From Acidimicrobiales bacterium (lineage in GTDB: Bacteria > Actinomycetota > Acidimicrobiia > Acidimicrobiales > SZUA-35): a DNA stretch of 64,000 bases. The number at the start of each line of letters is the position of its first letter. The stretch's first letter is position 1. The DNA is taken from contig JANQPB010000029.1 of assembly GCA_028285495.1 (NCBI GenBank), positions 124,001 to 188,000 on the forward strand, read 5' to 3'. The position numbers were made by a program, and so were the translations under genes. The notes under the pieces were generated by a model. It was not told where the DNA came from, searched no databases, and saw nothing but the letters and a program-made list of their open reading frames with translations. Below, in pieces: positions 58,772 to 64,000 of the stretch.

Positions 58772-59667
58772 GCGACGACTGGTCGCCCGACCGCTCGTCC
58801 GACCGGCTGGTCGAGGCCGAGCTGCCCTTCGACGAGCTGGCGCTCGATCCCGACGAGCCCGATCTGCGGCTGACCGTCGACGACGACCAGCTGCTGCTCG
58901 ACGCCGAGGGCAACCCGGTCCGCGAGCTTGACCTCGAGCGTCCGGACGAGATCGCAGCCCGATCGGCCACGGTCCGCCAACTGGCGGTCGACGAGCAGGT
59001 GTGGCGCTTCGGTCACGTGATCGTCGACGAGGCCCAGGACCTCACGCCGATGCAGTGGCGGATGGTGGTGCGGCGCTCCAGGCGGGGTGCGGTCACGATC
59101 CTCGGCGACCTGGCGCAGCGATCGGTCGGGGCGCCCGGCACCTGGGATGACCACCTGCCGCCCGAGTTCTCGCTCTACCAGCAGCAGAACCTGACCATCA
59201 ACTACCGGTCGCCGGCCGAGATCAACGACGTCGCCGCCGCCATCTTGGAACGGTTGGTCCCGGACCTGCCGCCGCCCAGCAGCGTGCGGCGCTCCGGCCG
59301 CCGGCCCGAGGTCGTCGAGGTCGCCGACCTCCGGGGCGAGCTGGGAGCGGTCGTGAACGAGGTCGTCGGCTCCGGTGGCGACGTCGCCGCCGGGCGAGCG
59401 CTGCCACCGGCGGTCATCGGCTTCGATCTGCCCGACCTCGCAGCCGACGATCGAGTCGGTCCGGACGGCTGCCGGCCGCTGACCCCGTGGCAGGTGAAGG
59501 GCCTCGAATTCGACTCCGTGATCGTGGTCGAGCCCGCCCGCTTCCTCGACGACGACAACGGGCTCAGCCTGCTCTACGTGGCCCTGACCCGGTCGACGGA
59601 TCGGCTCACGATCGTCCACCAGCGACCGCTGCCCGAGCTGCTGGTCGGACCCCTCGGCGACCGCTGA
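58768..59667 (+). CDS. HelD-like motor protein, C-terminal half with Walker B (split gene)
   Basis: 299 residues. It has the remaining superfamily-1 motifs: Walker B VIVDEAQDLTPMQWR (about 85-99), motif III GDLAQRS, NYRSPAEI (motif IV region), VKGLEFDSVIVVEP and motif VI LLYVALTRSTDRLTIVHQ. It has no P-loop of its own, so it cannot work alone as an ATPase. The ATG at 58768 overlaps the first half's stop, so both halves are made together and could assemble. The first ~70 residues are acidic. Whether the split is natural or a single -1 shift near the G-run before the ATG cannot be settled by eye. Confidence 0.85.
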   Translation: MSDDWSPDRSSDRLVEAELPFDELALDPDEPDLRLTVDDDQLLLDAEGNPVRELDLERPDEIAARSATVRQLAVDEQVWRFGHVIVDEAQDLTPMQWRMVVRRSRRGAVTILGDLAQRSVGAPGTWDDHLPPEFSLYQQQNLTINYRSPAEINDVAAAILERLVPDLPPPSSVRRSGRRPEVVEVADLRGELGAVVNEVVGSGGDVAAGRALPPAVIGFDLPDLAADDRVGPDGCRPLTPWQVKGLEFDSVIVVEPARFLDDDNGLSLLYVALTRSTDRLTIVHQRPLPELLVGPLGDR

Positions 59668-59695
59668 TCCCGTTCGTCGGCCGAGCGACCAGGGG

Positions 59696-59701
59696 TAGGA
59701 T
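59696..59701 (+). promoter_or_regulatory. -10 element TAGGAT of tRNA-Arg
   Basis: TAGGAT ends 6 nt before the tRNA-Arg 5' end, giving a near-exact start. Confidence 0.55.
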
Positions 59702-59707
59702 GGGTAG

Positions 59708-59784
59708 GCCCCTGTAGCTCAGCTGGACAGAGCAAGTCACTTCTAATGACGAGGCCGCAGGTTCGAATCCTGTCGGGGGCGCCA
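59708..59784 (+). tRNA. tRNA-Arg (anticodon TCT), CCA encoded
   Basis: Acceptor GCCCCTG/CGGGGGC, D arm GCTC/GAGC, anticodon loop CTTCTAA with TCT, T arm GCAGG-TTCGAAT-CCTGT, discriminator G, then CCA (59782-59784). It marks the edge of the lower-GC segment that follows, a common site of island integration. Confidence 0.95.
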
Positions 59785-60020
59785 CGCCTGACCAGGGGAA
59801 ACGCGATCCGGGCTCTCGATCAAGGCACCTCCGGGCGGCTGAGATCCAACATCCATCCAACGTTTCTGGATTCGACAGGACCCCAACGGCAGCGTCGCCG
59901 GAGGCAAGGGACCCGGGAGCAGGCCTGCCCGGTGATTCCGAGCACTGACAAAGTGCCGTACTCGAGCGGGTGTAGAGAAGTGCCGCCGATCGGCGCGCTT
60001 GGTGGAGACTGCGTTCGAGC
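59785..60020. other. Non-coding flank between tRNA-Arg and the next gene
   Basis: About 235 nt of mixed composition with no plausible gene. No copy of the tRNA 3' end was found elsewhere in the window to serve as an attachment site. Confidence 0.4.
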
Positions 60021-60026
60021 TAGGTT
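60021..60026 (+). promoter_or_regulatory. Leaderless -10 element TAGGTT for the gene at 60033
   Basis: TAGGTT ends 6 nt before the ATG at 60033, as for other leaderless genes here. Confidence 0.45.
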
Positions 60027-60032
60027 CGAAGG

Positions 60033-60599
60033 ATGGCCTCGTTCTTTGGCCCGATGGATGATCCACCGTTCGTCCCAGACGGTTCGTTCGATCTGCCCCA
60101 ATCGACCGTTCCCGGCCAATCCAGCCAGCGGGCAATCTTGTATCAGAGCCCGACTCTCGGTGTCGGGGTCTATCGGTTCGAGAGCTACTCATCGGGCTTC
60201 AGCTTCACACTCCAGGTCGAAGGAAGAGGTCACGGGGCCGGTCGGTTTCACTTCCTGTTCGACCCAACGGACAGCTGGGGCGCCCATGGGCACAGCGACG
60301 ATCCAGACCCGTACGACCGGCCAGACCAACAGCTGCGTCTCGGACTGGAGTTCGCCGACGGGACGACCTGGGAGAACTACACGAGGCGTGGCGGTCCGGC
60401 CCTGGATGTCAGGGTCGTTGGTGGCGGAGGGTCGGGGACCGGGTGTACTCACCGGTTCTGGGTGCCGCAGCTTCCTGCGCCGGGTGAGTTCGTTGTGCAT
60501 GCGCTGTGGCCGAGTGTCGACATGGACGAGTGCTCGGCAACCTTCGACGCAGACGAAGTCATCGAAGCCGCAAGCCACGAGCTGCCCCTACTTCCCTGA
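60033..60599 (+). CDS. Hypothetical protein, actinobacterial uncharacterised family
   Basis: 188 residues with no signal or membrane segment. The pattern QQLRLGLEFADGTTWENY, GGGGSGTGCTHRFWVPQL, PAPGEFVVHALWPSVDMDEC and ATFDADEVIEAASHELP recalls a hypothetical protein seen in many actinobacteria whose function is not known; the match is from memory of the pattern. It looks beta-rich. It lies just after tRNA-Arg in lower-GC sequence, with a -10 6 nt upstream, next to an IS110-type element. No partner gene suggests a job. Confidence 0.75.
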   Translation: MASFFGPMDDPPFVPDGSFDLPQSTVPGQSSQRAILYQSPTLGVGVYRFESYSSGFSFTLQVEGRGHGAGRFHFLFDPTDSWGAHGHSDDPDPYDRPDQQLRLGLEFADGTTWENYTRRGGPALDVRVVGGGGSGTGCTHRFWVPQLPAPGEFVVHALWPSVDMDECSATFDADEVIEAASHELPLLP

Positions 60600-60856
60600 A
60601 CGTTTGCGCGCACTCCGGTAGTGCCTGATTGGATGTTGGCACGGCATCGGAGCTGTCGGCCGTAGCTTCGAGGGGCCGGGCGGGTGTGGCTCAGCGATTG
60701 TGCCTGCCGAGCGATTCGGTTGCTCTGGCTTGGTAACGAAGTGTCCCGCTCGTCTGGTCCTGGCCACGTTGTGGCTCGAAAGAGGCGTTAGCACGATGAC
60801 CCGAATCAGGTCTGCCCGGCGTGGTCGAACCACCTATTCCTTCTGGAGGTTTGACG
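60600..60856 (+). ncRNA. Candidate bridge-RNA region of the IS110 element
   Basis: IS110-group elements encode a structured bridge RNA in the left non-coding end. This stretch has no gene but has short inverted repeats, including a perfect GTGGT-CGA-ACCAC hairpin at 60821-60833 just before the ribosome site. Guide loops and exact ends were not resolved. Confidence 0.35.
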
Positions 60857-61885
60857 ATGATGATTACGATTGGGATCGATCCGCACAAGAGGTCCCACAC
60901 TGCGGTCGCGGTTGACGATGAGGAGAACGAGGTCGCCCGTACCAGGGTGTTGGCCGGCCCGAACCAGCTGGCCGAGCTGTGCGGGTTCGCTGCTCAGTTC
61001 GATGAGCACCGTTGGGCGGTCGAGGCCGCAACCGGCGTCGGGTTGTTGCTGTCTCAGCAGTTCGCGAGGGCGGGGATTGAGATCGTCGATGTTCCTGCTG
61101 CGTTGGCAGCAAGGGTCCGGTTGCTCGGTTCGGGTCGGACCTCGAAGACTGACCGGAACGACGCGCACTCGATTGCGGTCGCTGCGATCCGGGACCCGAA
61201 GCTTCGGGCAGTCGAGGTCGAACAGCACTTGGCCCAGATCCGGTTGTTGGTCGACCGTCAGATGCAGCTGGCGTCGTCACGGACCCAAGCTGTTGCTCGC
61301 CTGCACGCCCTGCTGCGCGAAGTTCTCCCTGGTGGAGCCCGTTTGGGGCTCCGAGCTCACATGGCCCGGGCGTTGCTCGAGGACCTCGACACCAGCCACC
61401 CGGCTGACGCGACCCGACAAGAGATCGCGTTGGAGTTGATCGCCGACATCGAACGGATCGACGAGCTGTTGAAGATGTCGAAAGCCCGGTTGGTGGCCGA
61501 GGTGAACGCGTCGAACACGACCCTGATCGAGATCAAGGGCTGCGGGCCGATCACTGCGGCCATGATCTTGTCTCGGGTCCGGAACCTTGACCGGTTCCCG
61601 GACAGCGGCCACTTCGCCGCCTACAACGGCACCGCCCCAATCGAGGCCTCATCCGGGGAACGCCGCCGGCATCGGTTGAACCCGAAAGGCAACCGCACCC
61701 TGAACCGGGCCATCGGGATCATCGCAGTGTCGCAGATCCGCCACCCCGGTAACCCAGGGCGGGACTACTACGACCGGAAACTGGCCGAGGGCAAGACACG
61801 CCGCGAAGCGCTCCGAGCGTTGAAGCGGCAGATCTCCAATGTCGTGTGGCGCCACCTGGTCTACGACGACGAGCGGCGCCGATGA
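60857..61885 (+). CDS. IS110 family transposase
   Basis: 342 residues. The N-terminal RuvC-like DEDD domain shows IGIDPHKRSHTAVAVDDEEN with its first Asp, then EAATGVGLLLSQQF and KTDRNDAHSIA. The C-terminal Transposase_20 domain has IEIKGCGPITAAMILSRV, FAAYNGTAPIEASSGERRR and LNRAIGIIAVSQIRHPG with the serine that attacks DNA. The ATG at 60857 has GGAGGT 6 nt upstream. It looks intact, so the element may be active. Base composition is lower than the chromosome to the left. Confidence 0.94.
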   Translation: MMITIGIDPHKRSHTAVAVDDEENEVARTRVLAGPNQLAELCGFAAQFDEHRWAVEAATGVGLLLSQQFARAGIEIVDVPAALAARVRLLGSGRTSKTDRNDAHSIAVAAIRDPKLRAVEVEQHLAQIRLLVDRQMQLASSRTQAVARLHALLREVLPGGARLGLRAHMARALLEDLDTSHPADATRQEIALELIADIERIDELLKMSKARLVAEVNASNTTLIEIKGCGPITAAMILSRVRNLDRFPDSGHFAAYNGTAPIEASSGERRRHRLNPKGNRTLNRAIGIIAVSQIRHPGNPGRDYYDRKLAEGKTRREALRALKRQISNVVWRHLVYDDERRR

Positions 61886-61891
61886 GTTGAG

Positions 61892-61909
61892 CCTGGGGAG
61901 GCAACCAGG
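61892..61909 (+). terminator. Hairpin CCTGG/CCAGG after the transposase stop
   Basis: A 5-bp stem with an 8-nt loop 6 nt after the stop codon. A second inverted repeat CTGATC/GATCAG with a 12-nt loop follows at 61946-61969. Possible terminator or part of the element's end. Confidence 0.3.
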
Positions 61910-62122
61910 GGACGACTCTGACTCCAGCGTGACCGCCATTGAACCCTGATCAGTGGTGCTTCGGATCAGCCATCCCCAGACTCCCCGACAGCCTACGCCC
62001 ACCACCCCGGCCTCGACAGGGGCACCGTTCAACGCGCCCGAAACACCCCTTGACATCCAAAGACGCTTCGTAGTGCGTGGCTGTGCGTGCGCGGTGAGTT
62101 CCTTCAACGCTTCCACCAATCC

Positions 62123-62139
62123 GGGACTCTGTCCCGGTT
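62123..62139 (-). terminator. Perfect hairpin CCGGGAC/GTCCCGG downstream of the sigma gene
   Basis: A 7-bp perfect stem with a 3-nt loop, about 105 nt past the sigma factor stop on the minus strand. Likely terminator for that gene, or for the IS from the other side. Confidence 0.4.
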
Positions 62140-62243
62140 GCCCTGCCCTAACCGCTCCTAGCCCGTCGACGGGGACCAATCTCGACAGGTTTGCCCGTGC
62201 CGAGCGGCCGAGCATGGGCTTGACGTGGGTCCGGTCGGATTGG

Positions 62244-63242
62244 TCAGTCTGAGTTGTGGTTCGGGGCAGTGTGTCGGAGTCGATAGAAGAAGGTGGGCGG
62301 TAGTCGGAAGGCGGTCATTCGCTTGATCTGGTTGCCGGTGATGTCGAGGGTGAGGAGCCCGTTTGGCACGTATCTGCCGGTCTCTTCGGGTAGGTGAAGG
62401 ACCGCTGATGGCTGCCTGTTGGCGGCGGTTGGCTGGAGTCGGAACCGGTCGATCTGGCCACCGGGCGCGACCGAGCGGAGGAGTTCGATGATTGCGGGTG
62501 ATCCGTCTCGGCGGATTGGGTCGGGTGGCATGGTCATCACGACATCAGACGCCATCAGGGTGGTCAACGCGTCGATGTCGGCGCGGTGCCAGGCATCGAT
62601 GAGCTGATCCCGAAGCGAGCGTTCCGCTTCGGTGCTCGGTCGGAGCGGCGTGTCGGACTGCACATTGGCCCTCGCCCGCTGCAATGCGGAGTTGATGGCC
62701 GGCTCGGTGGTTTCGAGCGCCGTCGCGATGTAGGGGACCGAGAAGCCGAGCACGTCCTTGAGCAGGAGGGCCGCCCGCTGTTTCGGTGGGAGCCGCTGGA
62801 TCGCGACGACAAACGCTGTCGCGATGTGTTCTCGCCGTTCGTTGATTTCGGCGGGGTTGTCTGGGTAGGGCTGAAGCCACATCGGTTCGAGGCCCTCGCG
62901 CTCGCCTTCCCAGGGCGTTGCGATCTCCTGGCGGGCCTTACCGCCGAGCGTGTCGATGCTGCGGTTGGTCGCGATGCGATAGAGCCAGGCTCGGAACGAC
63001 GACCGGCCGGCGTAAGTCCCGAGGCTCCGCCACGCCCGGAAGAGAGTCTCTTGGAGGATGTCGTCGGCATCGTCAACCGAGCCGGTCATTCGATAACAGT
63101 GCCGGTGGAGCTCGTTGCGGTAGGGCGAGACGGCCCGGACGAACGCAGCGTGATCACCAGCCAGCGCAAGACGGAGATCATCGTCCGACGGGCCTGGTTG
63201 ATGGTTCACACGCTCACCTATCTGCTTGACGCGGTCGTTCAT
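62244..63242 (-). CDS. ECF sigma factor with C-terminal SnoaL-like domain (SigG/TIGR02960-like)
   Basis: 332 residues, the usual size of sigma factors that carry their own regulator. Region 2 is NELHRHCYRMTGSVDDADDI and LQETLFRAWRSLGTYAGRSS; region 4 is LPPKQRAALLLKDVLGFSVP with IATALETTEPAINSALQRAR. The last ~130 residues (LRDQLIDAWHRADIDALTTL, VVMTMPPDPI) are a SnoaL-like ligand-binding fold that in ECF41/SigG-type factors modulates activity. No anti-sigma partner is next to it. It is divergent from a small membrane protein across 145 nt, a likely target. Lower GC than the left of the window. Confidence 0.9.
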   Translation of the reverse strand: MNDRVKQIGERVNHQPGPSDDDLRLALAGDHAAFVRAVSPYRNELHRHCYRMTGSVDDADDILQETLFRAWRSLGTYAGRSSFRAWLYRIATNRSIDTLGGKARQEIATPWEGEREGLEPMWLQPYPDNPAEINERREHIATAFVVAIQRLPPKQRAALLLKDVLGFSVPYIATALETTEPAINSALQRARANVQSDTPLRPSTEAERSLRDQLIDAWHRADIDALTTLMASDVVMTMPPDPIRRDGSPAIIELLRSVAPGGQIDRFRLQPTAANRQPSAVLHLPEETGRYVPNGLLTLDITGNQIKRMTAFRLPPTFFYRLRHTAPNHNSD

Positions 63243-63387
63243 GGCGGTCAGCTGTCTGACTGGGCCGGGGCGCCGAATTCATCGGTTCCGAAGAAGTCTC
63301 GTCGCGGGCGATGAATTCCGGTCGGACCTCCGGTCACATCGCCAGACCCGAGCCTCCGTGCTCCACGACCCTGAAGGGACCAACGAC

Positions 63388-63921
63388 ATGAGCGAGACCG
63401 CTCTCTCCACGACCGCCCTGATCCTCTCGATCGTGCCCGTCGCCGTGCACGGTGTCGAGGTGATGTTCCCACTCCTCGCCCGCTGGATCGTCAACGGCGT
63501 CCTTCCATTCTTCGGTTTCTCGCTACCTAGCCGAGCCACGTCGCTGACAGCTGGCGAGCAGATGACGATGCTGGACGCGGCAGTCGAGGCGGCCCCAGCC
63601 GAGAAGAAGAATGCTGCCAAGGACTACATCTTCCTGATGCTCTTCGAGGAACGCCAAGGAGCGATCTGCTTCGCCGCCGTCGCCACGGGAGCTGTCTATG
63701 GCATCACGTTGGCCCTCGGGGATCGTCACCCTCTGCACCTCGTGTTCGGCACGATCGCAGTTCTCATGGCCCTCGCCAACGCAAATCACGCCGGAGTCCC
63801 GTTCTTGGGCAACCACCCCAGGGTGTCACGACACGGACGGCACGTTGGCATCGTGTTCGCCCCATTCTGGGCACTAGTGGCGGCGCTGAACGTGTCGGCG
63901 TTCGCAACCACCTTGCCCTGA
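63388..63921 (+). CDS. Small multi-pass membrane protein of unknown function
   Basis: 177 residues, not recognised. About four hydrophobic helices (ALILSIVPVAVHGVEVMFPL, VATGAVYGITLAL, GTIAVLMALANANHAGVPF, FAPFWALVAALNVSAFA) with a charged loop TAGEQMTMLDAAVEAAPAEK in between. HGVEVMF and NANHAGVPFLGNHP place histidines near membrane faces. The ATG at 63388 has GAAGGG about 10 nt upstream. It is divergent from the SnoaL-type sigma factor and is the best candidate for its regulon in this window (context inference). Confidence 0.7.
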   Translation: MSETALSTTALILSIVPVAVHGVEVMFPLLARWIVNGVLPFFGFSLPSRATSLTAGEQMTMLDAAVEAAPAEKKNAAKDYIFLMLFEERQGAICFAAVATGAVYGITLALGDRHPLHLVFGTIAVLMALANANHAGVPFLGNHPRVSRHGRHVGIVFAPFWALVAALNVSAFATTLP

Positions 63922-64000
63922 GCCACAACACGACCCGAGCTTCCCACGCGTCGATACGACGACGAACCCATGGATGTGACGTGACCGGCACAGCTACGCC

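Larger units (their letters stand above)
60600..62075 (+). mobile_element. IS110-family insertion sequence (approximate extent)
   Basis: One transposase gene with about 257 nt of non-coding DNA before it and up to 190 nt after. IS110 elements usually lack terminal inverted repeats, so ends are estimates. A CCCCTTGACATCC-type stretch at 62,048-62,060 resembles right ends of actinobacterial IS110 members (from memory). The 5' flank could encode the bridge RNA that guides IS110 recombinases. Confidence 0.55.
61886..62243. other. Gene-free region: right end of the IS and downstream flank of the sigma gene
   Basis: About 358 nt with no plausible gene. It holds the hairpins after the transposase, a CCCTTGACATCC stretch near 62,050, a strong 7-bp hairpin at 62,123-62,139 and a 12-bp palindrome CCCGTCGACGGG at 62,162-62,173. 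Confidence 0.5.

Noticed and set aside
58740..58790. Simple decay or pseudogene for the HelD-like pair
   Set aside because: All motifs of both halves are intact and the overlap is a clean ATGA with a good start. A sequencing error remains possible and is noted in the finding, but calling it a pseudogene is not supported.
59785..60032. A tRNA-derived attachment site repeat (attR) for an integrated island
   Set aside because: The 3' end of tRNA-Arg is not repeated within the window; if present it lies beyond 64,000. No integrase gene is next to the tRNA.
1..64000. CRISPR array or prophage
   Set aside because: No regular direct repeats with unique spacers, no cas genes, and no phage structural, integrase or lysis genes were seen.

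Overview
The window is about 64 kb of very GC-rich DNA (clearly above 70% GC by eye over positions 1-59,700) from an actinobacterium. The lineage is inferred from gene style, not from a marker gene. It has an Rv2466c-type DsbA-fold protein, an F420-type luciferase-like oxidoreductase, a DUF397 protein, a HelD-like motor and many CoA-ester enzymes. Leaderless TAnnnT promoters sit 5-9 nt before start codons. An environmental Acidimicrobiia-like organism that degrades lipid, terpenoid or aromatic carbon fits best. Genes are packed tightly, often with 4-nt ATGA, GTGA or TTGA overlaps.

Positions 1-6.5 kb hold the end of an ABC exporter, an SDR, an AtuA-family protein, a CaiB-type CoA-transferase, a DsbA-fold protein and a thiolase. 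Positions 6.5-8 kb hold an ECF sigma factor coupled to a single-pass membrane protein. Positions 8-15 kb hold a metallo-beta-lactamase-fold hydrolase, an Asp-nucleophile alpha/beta hydrolase, a crotonase, an acyl-CoA dehydrogenase, and an MFS / two-domain hydrolase / luciferase-like run joined by overlaps. Positions 15-19 kb carry a sigma factor - membrane protein - ABC ATPase operon and a sterol-desaturase-family membrane enzyme. Positions 19-27.8 kb are mixed: ABC-F, a DUF2817 peptidase-like protein, MFS, an unrecognised protein, a TmrB-like P-loop protein coupled to a NUDIX protein, a potassium-channel-like protein, a methyltransferase and a DUF418 membrane protein.

Positions 28-34.6 kb have an AraC regulator divergent from a hydrolase / NDH-2-like oxidoreductase pair, then a very large winged-helix STAND-TPR regulator and an SDR. 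Positions 34.7-36.2 kb hold a COG0523 (CobW-type) GTPase behind an almost ideal Zur-box palindrome, followed by a Cys-rich DUF397 protein. Positions 36.4-43.2 kb carry a GNAT protein, an acyl-CoA dehydrogenase, a lipoprotein, an Asp/Glu racemase, Tag glycosylase, a TetR/SRPBCC pair with a clear operator, and a class-V aminotransferase. Positions 43.3-51.8 kb are again CoA-centred: a crotonase fused to a PPOX flavin domain, a dienelactone hydrolase, a crotonase, two acyl-CoA dehydrogenase-fold proteins and an acyl-CoA ligase, plus a membrane-anchored CAP-domain protein. Positions 52-56.2 kb hold a phytanoyl-CoA dioxygenase-like gene, a triple palindromic repeat, and a LigB/LigA/aldehyde dehydrogenase operon that looks like meta-cleavage of an aromatic diol.

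Positions 56.5-59.8 kb carry tRNA-Lys, tRNA-His and tRNA-Arg around a HelD-like protein that is split into two translationally coupled genes. After tRNA-Arg the base composition drops and content changes: an uncharacterised protein, an IS110-family transposase with non-coding flanks that could carry a bridge RNA, an ECF sigma factor with a SnoaL-like domain, and a small membrane protein. This looks like an acquired segment. No CRISPR array, prophage, rRNA or biosynthetic megasynthase was seen.
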